A DNA stretch of 64,000 nucleotides. It comes from Aeromicrobium stalagmiti. Its GTDB lineage: Bacteria > Actinomycetota > Actinomycetes > Propionibacteriales > Nocardioidaceae. Below the pieces are notes generated by a model. It was given only the letters and a program-made list of their open reading frames with translations. It was not told the origin of the DNA and did no database searches. This document shows, piece by piece, positions 56,318 to 63,977 of this stretch. Location of the stretch: assembly GCF_013283745.1 (NCBI RefSeq), contig NZ_JABSTZ010000005.1:62001-126000 (forward strand), given 5' to 3'. Position 1 is the first letter of the stretch. The number at the start of each line of letters is the position of its first letter. A program made the position numbers and the translations under genes.

Positions 56318-57070
56318 GTGAGTTCGTCTGTTCTGTTGGCCCCTGACGCTGGTTGGCGTCTCTCGCTGTACCCGACCGCTGGCGAAGCGGGGTGTTCCTT
56401 CCAGTCCTCCGTACGCGCTGAGCGGCGCTACGTCGCTCCGGGTGCGGCGGCGGATCCTGCGCGGTCTCGTGCTGAGGCCGCTCGTCGCGCGCGATCGAAG
56501 GTTCGACGCTACGCGGCCTCGAATCTTCTTGACCGCTTCGGGACGCTGACCTACGCGCCGCCGTTCTGTTTCGATCCGGGACAGGCTCGGCGCGACGTCG
56601 CGGTCTTCATTCGTGATCTTCGATCGGAATTGGGCGGTGACCCGTTCCCATATATCTGGGTTCCGGAGTGGCACAAGGATCGAGAACGGTTGCATCTGCA
56701 CTTCGCACTCGGTGATTACGTTCGTCATTCGCTGATCTCGGACGTGTGGGGCCGCGGTTGGGTGAGCATCAAGCGAATCACCGGTCAACGACACAACGCT
56801 CCGCGCGTCGAGGGTGCTCGAATCGCGGCTCGCTATCTCTCGAAGTACGTGGCCAAGACCTTCGAGTCGACGGACCTCGGTGGACGGCACCGCTATGAAG
56901 TGGGGCAAGGCTTTCAGCCGCGGGCGGTGCGCTTCGCCGGGACTAGCGATGCCGAGGTTCTGGCGCAGGCGATCGATGTGATGGACGGCAAGATTCCGTC
57001 CCGGTCGTGGGCCTCGTCGGAGAACGAGGATTGGCAAGGGCCGCCTGCGAGGTGGTTCCAGTGGGACTAG
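56318..57070 (+). CDS. rolling-circle replication initiator (HUH endonuclease)
   Basis: 250 residues. Three HUH Rep motifs in order: TLTY (76-79), the metal-binding HLHF (126-129, H-x-H) in PYIWVPEWHKDRERLHLHF, and the nicking motif YLSKYVAK with Y173, Y177 and K180. This is the kind of Rep found on small actinobacterial plasmids and integrated elements. It nicks a double-strand origin and starts rolling-circle copying. The GTG at 56318 lies in the repeat TAGGTTCCC-GTG; no strong ribosome site. The last bases overlap the start of the next gene. Confidence 0.82.
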   Translation: MSSSVLLAPDAGWRLSLYPTAGEAGCSFQSSVRAERRYVAPGAAADPARSRAEAARRARSKVRRYAASNLLDRFGTLTYAPPFCFDPGQARRDVAVFIRDLRSELGGDPFPYIWVPEWHKDRERLHLHFALGDYVRHSLISDVWGRGWVSIKRITGQRHNAPRVEGARIAARYLSKYVAKTFESTDLGGRHRYEVGQGFQPRAVRFAGTSDAEVLAQAIDVMDGKIPSRSWASSENEDWQGPPARWFQWD

Positions 57071-57201
57071 AAGCTCGCGATCCTGATGCGGAGTTTGATG
57101 CCTGGCTGCGGCAGTCCTGCGCGGCCTCGGGTGTGCCTGTGGAAGTCACTGACCCGGAGAAGATTCGTCAAATCCTGATACTGCTGAAACGGGGTGCTTG
57201 A
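57061..57201 (+). CDS. small protein coupled to Rep
   Basis: 46 residues starting at GTG 57061, overlapping the Rep end by ten bases. Sequence: VGLEARDPDAEFDAWLRQ, then a short acidic middle and EKIRQILILLKRGA. No known family. Its overlap with rep suggests a role in copy control or excision. An extension upstream would overlap rep in another frame and is not accepted. Confidence 0.5.
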   Translation: MGLEARDPDAEFDAWLRQSCAASGVPVEVTDPEKIRQILILLKRGA

Positions 57202-57209
57202 GCAAGGGG

Positions 57210-57300
57210 GGCGGTGGTGGTGGCGGCTCTCGGGGGCGCAGAGGCTCCGCGCGTCGCCGGGTTTGCGGCGCGTGGAGGGGCGTCCGCTGCCACCACCGCC
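57210..57300. repeat. large imperfect inverted repeat after the Rep genes
   Basis: GGCGGTGGTGGTGGCGG (57210-57226) pairs with CCGCTGCCACCACCGCC (57284-57300), 14 of 17 bases, enclosing GC-rich sequence that can itself fold. It sits between the Rep-coupled gene and the integrase 3' end. A two-way terminator or a single-strand origin is possible. Confidence 0.55.
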
Positions 57301-57461
57301 ATAGGTTCCCATGGAGGTTCGGTCTGGGAGAGGTCCGCGGCTGATCGGCCCGGGACGGATAGGCGGGTCCGGGCGGACGGGCCGCGCGCACCTGCGGAGC
57401 GGGAGCACGGACCGCCCGAACGGACACGCCCAGTCGGACCGGGCCGAACAGCCGTGCTCGC

Positions 57462-58862
57462 TCAGACGATCCACTCCGGCTCGATCCGGTTCAAGTCCAC
57501 TCGGGGCCCAACTCGCTTCGACGGGTGGACGACCACTCGGCTGATGATCGCGCCGACCACCGCTGCTTGCCGCTGCAGCGTCATGTCCGGGGCATCCCAA
57601 GCCGCGGCGACGGTGTCCGTATCCCCTAGGAATTGGGACAGTCCAGTCCCGGCGTCGAGCCGCGCCAGCTGACGACGTGTGGACTCGATCCGGCTCTCGA
57701 TCTTGTCCCGCGCGGGAATCAATTCGCGCTTGGTAATGACTCCGTCGGTCCACATCTCCATCAACTCGGCTTGCTTGTGCTGCAGCCCGGCCAGTTCGTC
57801 GCTGAGCGTCTTGCCGGTGCCGTCGGGCTGTTGGGCGTTTCGGATCGCGTCGATGGTTGCGGGTGAACTCAACCGCGCCAGGACGGCTCTGACGATGAAC
57901 TCTTCGAGCGGTTCGGCGTTGATGAAGATCTTCGCGCACCCGCCGAAGTCCGGTCCCTTGCGACAGCCGTATCGGCGTCGTCCGCCGTCGGGGGAGGAGA
58001 ACATCTTGTTCCCGCATGCTCCGCAGAAGACCTTGCCGGACAACAGGTAACGACGTGGCGAGCGTCGGTTCGTCTTTGCGGATTCGGCCAACCGTGCCGT
58101 GATCTGCTCGTGCTCTTGGCGGGTGATGATTGCCGGCCACAGCGCGTCTCCCACAACCTCGCCGCGATGCTCTCGCAGGCCGGCGATCCGCGGGGACTTC
58201 AGTAGGTTCCGAAGGGTCGGGGTTCGCCATTCATTCATGCCAGTGGCCGTGCGGATGCCCTCCGCTTGGAGCCAAGCGACCACGGACACCAGTGATTCAC
58301 CGGCGAGGAAGCGCCGCGCAGCCTCGCGAATCACCGCCGCCTCGGACTCTACGACCGTCATCCGGTCCAGCTCGTAGCCGTAGGCGCGCTGACCCGTCTT
58401 GTGCGGCCTGCCTGCTGCCGCATTCTCGTCGTTCTTGCGCCGGATGCGACGTGCCGACGCATCCGACTGATTCGCGGCCACTGCAGCCATGATCCGCGCG
58501 ACTAGAATTCCGTCACCCTGACCGATGTCGGTCTCGCCCGAAACGGTCGCGAACTGCTTGACTCCGAACCTCTGGCACTTGTCGATGAAGTCTTCGAACT
58601 CCGACGGACGGCGAGTCAGCCGGTCTTGGTGGTAGACCACCACGGCATCGAACTCGCGCGCTTCGATTCCTGACAGCAACTCTGTGAAGCCCGGGCGGTT
58701 CTTGCCCGAGTAGGCCGACAGGTCGTTGTCGATGAACTCCGCGGTGACCGTCCATCCGCGGGACTCCGCCAGTCCCAGACAGTCTTCGCGTTGACGGGCC
58801 ACGCCAAGACCTTCGCCTCGGCGATCATCGGAGATGCGCGCGTAGAGCGCCGTGCGGATCAT
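57462..58862 (-). CDS. int: large serine integrase 1
   Basis: 466 residues. Serine-recombinase domain: ALYARISDD with catalytic S11, VARQREDCLGLAESRGWTV, VYHQDRLTRRPSEFEDF and IRRKNDENAAAGRPH. Then the recombinase domain (YGYELDRMTVVESEAAVIREAARRFLAGES), a zinc ribbon (CGACGNKMFSSPDGGRRRYGCRKGPDFGGC, in parts) and a coiled-coil C-terminal part (ELAGLQHKQAELMEMW). It cuts at a two-base core, probably inside GCAAG. The start is 28 bp from the right junction, pointing inward. There is no ribosome site; TAATGT lies six bases before the ATG. Confidence 0.93.
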   Translation of the reverse strand: MIRTALYARISDDRRGEGLGVARQREDCLGLAESRGWTVTAEFIDNDLSAYSGKNRPGFTELLSGIEAREFDAVVVYHQDRLTRRPSEFEDFIDKCQRFGVKQFATVSGETDIGQGDGILVARIMAAVAANQSDASARRIRRKNDENAAAGRPHKTGQRAYGYELDRMTVVESEAAVIREAARRFLAGESLVSVVAWLQAEGIRTATGMNEWRTPTLRNLLKSPRIAGLREHRGEVVGDALWPAIITRQEHEQITARLAESAKTNRRSPRRYLLSGKVFCGACGNKMFSSPDGGRRRYGCRKGPDFGGCAKIFINAEPLEEFIVRAVLARLSSPATIDAIRNAQQPDGTGKTLSDELAGLQHKQAELMEMWTDGVITKRELIPARDKIESRIESTRRQLARLDAGTGLSQFLGDTDTVAAAWDAPDMTLQRQAAVVGAIISRVVVHPSKRVGPRVDLNRIEPEWIV

Positions 58863-58868
58863 GCAGGT

Positions 58869-58890
58869 ACATTAACAATTGTTCCGCAAG
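58869..58890 (-). promoter_or_regulatory. integrase 1 promoter (half) and right attachment arm
   Basis: On the minus strand the -10 is TAATGT (58874 to 58869). A perfect palindrome AACAATTGTT (58874-58883) lies next to it. In the integrated state the -35 position (58897 to 58892) is cpaF sequence, GAGTCG. In the excised circle the same position would be TTGTCG from 53882-53887, giving TTGTCG-N17-TAATGT. Confidence 0.55.
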
Positions 58891-59505
58891 ACGACTCTGC
58901 TCAACTGCCTGGCCGCATCGATCCCCGGATCGCAGCGACTCGTGTCGGTCGAGGAGGTCTTCGAGCTGCAGTGCGGCCACCCCGACTGGGTGGCGATGCA
59001 GACACGACAGGCCGGTCTCGAGGGCACCGGGACGGTTGACCTGCGCATGCTGGTGAAGGAGGCGCTGCGCATGCGCCCGTCGCGCATCATCGTCGGCGAG
59101 GTGCGCGCGGCCGAGTGCCTCGACCTGCTCCTGGCCCTCAATGCCGGGTTGCCGGGCATGGCCAGCATCCACGCCAACTCGGCGCGACAGGCTCTGGTCA
59201 AGCTCTGCACCCTCCCGCTGCTCGCCGGCGACAACATCGGCTCCAGGTTCGTCGTCCCCAGTGTCGCGGCCTCGGTCGACGTGGTGGTTCACACCGGCAT
59301 CGGTGCCGACGGGGTGCGGGCCGTTCGCGAGATCGTGGCGGTGACGGGCCGGGTCGAGAACGACCTCATCGAGGCCGAGCCGGTGTTCGTCCGTCGCGAC
59401 GGCCGCCTCGAACGAGGTCACGGTTCGCCGCTGCGGCGCGAGGCCTTCGAGCAGGCCGGCATCGACCTCGACGAGGCGCTGGGAGCGGGCCGATGGGCGC
59501 CCTGA
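58891..59505 (+). pseudogene. cpaF: cpaF/tadA 3' half
   Basis: The last 204 codons plus stop of the Tad ATPase: TTLLNCLAASIPGSQRLVSVEE, the Walker B region SRIIVGEVRAAECLDLLLALN, the histidine box ASIHANSARQAL and the normal C-terminus. No bases are lost relative to the 5' half. It overlaps tadB by 13 bp. An artificial TTG start at 58879 inside the element is not a plausible way to make an active protein, since the P-loop would be missing. Confidence 0.92.
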
Positions 59506-60353
59506 TCGGCCTGATGGCCGGCGCGGGCATCCTCCTGGTGGCCTGGACGGTGACCGAGCCGGAGTGGCAGCGGCCGAGCCGGCCGCGGCGGCGCACGACC
59601 CCGCTGGCCGATCTCCTGGCGAGCGCCGGGGTCGTCGGGGTCTCGCCCGGTCAGCTGGTGGCGCTCTGCTGCATCGCCTTCGTCGTCGCGGGCGTCGTCA
59701 TGACGGGCGCGTCAGGTGTCGCAGTGATCGGGATCGTGTTCGGCGCGATGGCAGCAGGCCTGCCGATCGCGGTGCTGCGCGGTCGCGCCGTTCGACGACT
59801 TCGCGACCACGCCGCGCTCTGGCCCGACGCCGTCGACAACCTGGCTTCCGCCGTCCGCGCCGGACTCTCCCTGCCGGAGGCACTGATGCAGCTGGGCGAG
59901 CGTGGCCCGGAGGGACTGCGCGAGGCGTTCGGGCAGTTCGGCCGCGACTACCAGGGCACCGGGCGGTTCAACGACTCCCTCGACCGGCTCAAGGACCGGT
60001 TGGCAGATCCCGTCGGCGACCGCGTGGTCGAGGCGCTGCGCATCGCGCGCGACGTCGGCGGTGGTGACCTCGGGCGCATGCTGCGCGCACTGTCGGGCTT
60101 CCTGCGCGAGGACCTGCGGACGCGCGGCGAGATCGAGTCCCGTCAGTCGTGGACCGTCAACGGCGCGCGCCTGGCGGTCGCCGCGCCCTGGGTCGTCCTG
60201 CTCCTCATGTGTCTGCAGGGTGATGTCATCGACCGCTTCGCCACCGGCACGGGCGCGATCGTCCTGACGACCGGCGCCGTCCTGTGCGTGGTCGCCTACC
60301 GGCTCATGATGTGGATAGGCCGGTTGCCGGCAGAGCGACGGATCCTCGCATGA
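59493..60353 (+). CDS. tadB: Tad pilus inner-membrane platform protein TadB
   Basis: 286 residues. T2SSF domain: WPDAVDNLASAVRAGLSLPEALMQLGERGPEGLREAFGQFGRDYQGTGRFNDSLDRLKDRLADPVGDRVVEALRIARDVGGGDLGRMLRAL (in parts), with helices at the N-terminus (two at about 5-20 and 48-85) and two at the C-terminus. It forms the platform with TadC. The ATG at 59493 overlaps cpaF by 13 bp. It is intact, but would be inactive without CpaF and TadC. Confidence 0.9.
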   Translation: MGALIGLMAGAGILLVAWTVTEPEWQRPSRPRRRTTPLADLLASAGVVGVSPGQLVALCCIAFVVAGVVMTGASGVAVIGIVFGAMAAGLPIAVLRGRAVRRLRDHAALWPDAVDNLASAVRAGLSLPEALMQLGERGPEGLREAFGQFGRDYQGTGRFNDSLDRLKDRLADPVGDRVVEALRIARDVGGGDLGRMLRALSGFLREDLRTRGEIESRQSWTVNGARLAVAAPWVVLLLMCLQGDVIDRFATGTGAIVLTTGAVLCVVAYRLMMWIGRLPAERRILA

Positions 60354-61195
60354 CGGGCGCGCTGCTCGGCTTCTGCCTGTCGGCCGGTCTGGTCCTGGTC
60401 GTCTCGGGCTGGTCGCGCACCCGGAGGCCGTCCCTCGAGCAGCGGGTGCTGCCGTATGTCCGCGACGTCCATCCGACCGCGCCGGCGGGAGGGCGGCCGA
60501 GCCACGTCGTCGACGCCGTCTTCGGCCCGTCGGTGCAGAAGGTCGGAGCCGCGGTCGGCGACCTGCTGGGTGGTTCGGCCAGTGTCTCGCGGCGCCTCGT
60601 CCGGCTCGGGTCGGCCCGCACCGTCGACGACTTCCGGATCACCCAGGTGCTGTGGGGGTCGGCCGGCTTCGCGATCGGCGCGGCCGTCGCGGCACTGCTC
60701 TGGTCGAGCCGCGGCACTCCGGTGCCCCTGCTGCTGGTCATCTGCGTCCTCGGCTTCGTCGCCGGCGTCCTGTGGTGCGACAACCACCTCTCGTCGCAGG
60801 TCGCGGCACGCGAGCGCGAGATGCAGGCGGAGTTTCCCGTCGTGGCCGACCTGCTGGCCCTGGCCGTCGCGGCGGGAGAGAGCCCGATCGCAGGCCTCGA
60901 GCGCATCATGAAGGTCTGTCGGGGGGCCCTGACCGACGAGCTGGCCCGCGTGATCTCCGACGTCAGGACCGGCACCCCGATGGCTGATGCCTTCGACCGG
61001 CTCGCTGCGCGTACCGGCGTCACGAGCATCGCCCGTTTCGCCGAGGGGCTCGCGATCGCTGTCGAGCGGGGCACGCCGCTCGTCGACGTCCTGCACGCCC
61101 AGGCGGCGGACGTGCGCGAGTCCGGTCGACGCGAGCTGATCGAGTCGGGCGGTCGCAAGGACGTGGCGATGATGATCCCGGTTATCATGCACTAG
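60350..61195 (+). pseudogene. tadC: tadC, truncated at the C-terminus by element 2
   Basis: 281 codons. The T2SSF domain is nearly complete: FPVVADLLALAVAAGESPIAGLERIMKVCRGALTDELARVISDVRTGTPMADAFDRLAARTG and DVLHAQAADVRESGRRELIESGGRKDVAMMIPV (in parts). Intact homologues go on after RKDVAMMIPV with a final hydrophobic helix of about 25 residues; here the frame ends I-M-H-stop just past the junction, near 61180-61184. The start overlaps the tadB stop by four bases. The rest should lie at the far end of element 2, outside the window. Confidence 0.85.
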
Positions 61196-61201
61196 AGATA
61201 C

Positions 61202-61207
61202 TACAAT
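61202..61207 (+). promoter_or_regulatory. -10 box of integrase 2
   Basis: TACAAT lies six bases before the GTG of the integrase at 61214, with no ribosome site, so the message is probably leaderless. The -35 position (about 61178-61185) falls across the junction between tadC and the element, as with element 1. Confidence 0.55.
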
Positions 61208-61213
61208 GTACAT

Positions 61214-62623
61214 GTGAACCCGCCCACAGCAGCCATTTACGCGAGAATCTCGTCCGACGACGGTTCGGCGCTCGGCGTGACCCGTCAGATCGAAGACTGC
61301 ACCGCCCTGGCGACAAAACGCGGGTGGGCCATCTCAGGGACCTTCGTGGACAACGACGTCAGTGCGTCCAGTGGGGTGCGCCGACCTGAGTACGAACGAC
61401 TCATCGAGGCCATTAAGACCGGGAAGGTCAACGCGCTCGTGGTGTGGGATGTAGACCGCCTGACCCGCACGCCGTCCGAGCTCGAGCAGTTCATCGGACT
61501 GGCCGACGCCCACCAAATCGCTCTCGCGTCAGTCGGGGGAGAGGTGGACTTGGCAACCCCTCAGGGGCGGCTAACGGCTCGCATCAAGGGCAGTGTCGCT
61601 CGGCACGAGGTCGAGCAATCCAGCCGTCGACTTAAGCGCAAGTTCCTAGAGCGAGCCGAGGCGGGCAAGAGCCACGGAAAGGTGGCCTACGGGTACGTCC
61701 GGGAGCCGCTGTTCGACGACTCGGGAGTGCTTGCCGGATATGTGGAGCGCACTCACCCTGTTCACGCGGAGGTGATCCGCTCGGCAACCGATCACCTTCT
61801 GGCAGGCGAGCCGCTGAGAGCGGTGGTCGCCACCTTGAATGCGGCCGGGACGATGTCGCCGTCGGGCAAGCCATGGTCTGGGACGACTCTTCGCCAGGTC
61901 CTACTTCGCGAGCGCAATGCCGGACGCCGCGTTCATCAGGGGCAAGTGATCGGTAAGGGGCAGTGGCCGGCGATCGTGGATGAGGACACGTTCGATCGCC
62001 TGGTCGCAATGTTGCGCGATCCGCGGCGCCGGACGAACAGCGGGAGTGAAGTCGTTCACCTACTCAGCGGCATTGCCAAGTGCGGTCGATGTGGTGGAGC
62101 CATGCGGGGGGCACCTGCAAACCGGACCGGTAACAAGCGTCAGCCCCGTGCGTACTTCTGCGCCTCCTGTTACAAGGTGCGCCGCAAGGCGGATTCTGTC
62201 GACGAAGTGGTCGAGGGGGTCGTCGTGGCCCGCCTCTCACGCCCTGACGCGGTCGGACTCTTCGGCGGAAACCCGGACGCAATGAGGCGAGCGCGCGACG
62301 AGGCTTCAGCGATCGAGTCGCGCATGGAGATCGCGGCCGATCAGTTCGCAGACGGGGCAATCACGGGTCCGCAGCTGGAGCGCATCACCGCGAAGCTCAA
62401 GCCCCAACTGGAAGTCGCGCGCGCACGTCTTCGAGAAAGTGAGCCCGCGCCTGAGATGCAGGAACTAACAGGACCAAAGGCGGGGGAGTCTTGGCGACAG
62501 GCGACGATCGACCGGAAGCGCGCGGTCATCGAAGCGATCATGACGATTACGATCCTGCCGTCCGGGGCAGGGAAGTCGTTCGATGCCAGCCAGGTGAAGA
62601 TTGATTGGACGGCGACAAGATGA
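61214..62623 (+). CDS. int: large serine integrase 2
   Basis: 469 residues. Catalytic domain: AIYARISSDDGSALGVTRQIEDC with S13, VDNDVSASSGVRRPEYERL, VWDVDRLTRTPSELEQFI (in parts). Recombinase domain: YGYVREPLFDDSGV and WSGTTLRQVLLRERNAGRR. Zinc ribbon: CGRCGGAMRGA and YFCASCYKVRRKADS. C-terminal coiled coil and DNA-binding tail. It is clearly related to integrase 1 but only distantly, so the two elements are not copies of each other. GTG start. The stop overlaps the next start by four bases. Confidence 0.93.
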   Translation: MNPPTAAIYARISSDDGSALGVTRQIEDCTALATKRGWAISGTFVDNDVSASSGVRRPEYERLIEAIKTGKVNALVVWDVDRLTRTPSELEQFIGLADAHQIALASVGGEVDLATPQGRLTARIKGSVARHEVEQSSRRLKRKFLERAEAGKSHGKVAYGYVREPLFDDSGVLAGYVERTHPVHAEVIRSATDHLLAGEPLRAVVATLNAAGTMSPSGKPWSGTTLRQVLLRERNAGRRVHQGQVIGKGQWPAIVDEDTFDRLVAMLRDPRRRTNSGSEVVHLLSGIAKCGRCGGAMRGAPANRTGNKRQPRAYFCASCYKVRRKADSVDEVVEGVVVARLSRPDAVGLFGGNPDAMRRARDEASAIESRMEIAADQFADGAITGPQLERITAKLKPQLEVARARLRESEPAPEMQELTGPKAGESWRQATIDRKRAVIEAIMTITILPSGAGKSFDASQVKIDWTATR

Positions 62624-62979
62624 GCCGGCGCAAGAAGACCCCTCGGAGTCGGCCCGAGATCGCAAAGCTCACGATCCGTTGTTTTGGTTCTCGTGAACCG
62701 CACGGCGCCCAACGAGTGGGCACGGCCCAGATGAACCTGCTTGGCAACGCTGGGACTGTAAGGGTTGAGTACGGGGGGCTCGGCGAGCCGGAGAGTCCTA
62801 CAGGCCACTACCGGCCGGACGACGCTGGCGGGCACATGACATATCGCTTCGTGTGTCGAAGGTGCGGCTACGACTTCCCCATCCAGCAGGACAAACTTGC
62901 CGCGGTGATTATCGGCAAGGCTTCTGTCGGCGAGTCCTCAATATCTCTGTCAGAACTATCCGCTATCGTTACTAAGTAA
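62620..62979 (+). CDS. hypothetical protein of element 2
   Basis: 119 residues. Basic N-terminus (MSRRKKTPRSRPEIAKLTIR) and a CRRCGYDF pair near residue 88 that could hold a metal with C21. ATG overlaps the integrase stop. No family recognised. Its coupling with the integrase suggests it might act in integration or excision control, which is inference. Confidence 0.6.
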   Translation: MSRRKKTPRSRPEIAKLTIRCFGSREPHGAQRVGTAQMNLLGNAGTVRVEYGGLGEPESPTGHYRPDDAGGHMTYRFVCRRCGYDFPIQQDKLAAVIIGKASVGESSISLSELSAIVTK

Positions 62980-63070
62980 TAGCCACCGTGCCGCTCAGGA
63001 ATGGGCGTTCAGAAATCCGAATCATTGCCTCCAGCAGAGGTCTAGACAGACTCTGCATGGAGGCATTTCG

Positions 63071-63271
63071 ATGTCCTGGACCAAGACGCGATCTGAGATC
63101 GCGCACGCTAAGCGAGCAAACCCAAAGGCTGATGTAACCGAGCTTCGCCGAAAGCTGAAGGCGGAGCGGCTCGAGGAGTACATCCAACAGACGGTGGAAT
63201 CAGCACCGCCATTGACGCTAGAACAGCGGCAGCGTCTCGCGCTTCTGCTTCGTGGCGGTGACGCCGCGTGA
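63071..63271 (+). CDS. small phage-type protein
   Basis: 66 residues, basic, helical: MSWTKTRSEIAHAKRANPKADVTELRRKLKAERLEEYIQQ and LTLEQRQRLALLLRGG (in parts). Similar short proteins appear near the start of actinobacterial prophage-like elements. Ribosome site GGAGGC. It overlaps the next gene by four bases. Confidence 0.65.
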   Translation: MSWTKTRSEIAHAKRANPKADVTELRRKLKAERLEEYIQQTVESAPPLTLEQRQRLALLLRGGDAA

Positions 63272-63741
63272 CCCATCTCAATGAGAGAGGCCGCCCCGGC
63301 GAAAAGGCGGCCTACTCGAAGTCACTGGCTGGCGACACTGTCGATTCTACCGCCGTCCACCGGAAATCGTGGTCTCGCGCGCTCATCGATAAGGCAACTC
63401 GGCCCATTCAGCGCTACGGCTCGCCAGAGTGGTGCGCGCTGCCTCTCGATCATCCGAACCGGATTGCGGCTGTCGTGCTCGCGGCCGAGGCATGGGCGTG
63501 GGACTGGGAGAACCTGGAAGCGAACCTGCGGCGAGAAGTTGAGTCCCTTCGCACGGCGTTCAAGCAAGAGGAGGACGCGGAGTACGCCCGGAGCGTCGCT
63601 GAGCATCGGAAGGTGTGGTCCCGCAAGTCCAACAGCGTGGTCCTTATGTCCTTCGAGGAGCGACGTCGACACCAGCTCGACGAAGCGGGTCGCCCGCGTC
63701 CCGGCGACTTTCCTGGGCGCAACGGCGGGGGTGTCGCGTGA
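63268..63741 (+). CDS. DUF2742-like prophage protein
   Basis: 157 residues. The block YGSPEWCALPLDHPNRIAAVVLAAEAWAWDWE has the TPAW-x-L-x5-P-x-K pattern seen in DUF2742 proteins of the mycobacterial phiRv1/phiRv2 elements. The rest is helical and charged. This is a pattern match by eye, so the family call is tentative. It overlaps its neighbours by four bases on both sides. Confidence 0.55.
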   Translation: MTHLNERGRPGEKAAYSKSLAGDTVDSTAVHRKSWSRALIDKATRPIQRYGSPEWCALPLDHPNRIAAVVLAAEAWAWDWENLEANLRREVESLRTAFKQEEDAEYARSVAEHRKVWSRKSNSVVLMSFEERRRHQLDEAGRPRPGDFPGRNGGGVA

Positions 63742-63977
63742 AGCGCGACGGCTGGATCAAGGTCGAGATTGACCCCGTCAACCACTCCGCATTCGTAAGT
63801 GGCTGGAAAGCGAAGTCATACATCGAGCAGTGTGGCGGTCGCCCGCTCTACTCCCGACGACGAAAAGCGTGGTCGACGTCAGAAAACACAGCCCGCGACG
63901 TGCTCGCGTTGGCCGATCACGACGGCTGCGGCATCCACTACGCAAACCTTGCCCACTGTGACGAGGTGGCCGGATGA
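63738..63977 (+). CDS. hypothetical protein of element 2
   Basis: 79 residues, GTG start overlapping the stop of the previous gene. VKRDGWIKVEIDPVNHSAF, then YSRRRKAWSTSENTARDVLALADHDGCGIHYANL (in parts). No recognised family. The stop overlaps the next ATG. Confidence 0.6.
   Translation: MKRDGWIKVEIDPVNHSAFVSGWKAKSYIEQCGGRPLYSRRRKAWSTSENTARDVLALADHDGCGIHYANLAHCDEVAG

Larger units (their letters stand above)
53881..58890. mobile_element. 5010-bp serine-integrase element 1, inserted in cpaF
   Basis: Bounded by the two halves of cpaF. Both junctions share GCAAG (53876-53880 and 58886-58890), the likely crossover core. Contents from left to right: a small monooxygenase, a GlxA-like regulator, a 720-bp gene-free stretch with a palindrome, an HUH Rep gene, a 46-residue gene, a large inverted repeat and a serine integrase whose start lies 28 bp from the right junction. 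No structural phage gene or conjugation gene is seen, so it is best described as an integrated rolling-circle plasmid or mobilisable island. Confidence 0.9.

Noticed and set aside
53881..58890. Element 1 as a full prophage
   Set aside because: No capsid, tail, terminase or lysis gene; a Rep and a single integrase fit a plasmid-like element better.
58879..59505. An independent gene starting at TTG 58879
   Set aside because: The first codons come from element 1; the rest is the interrupted 3' half of cpaF without its P-loop start.
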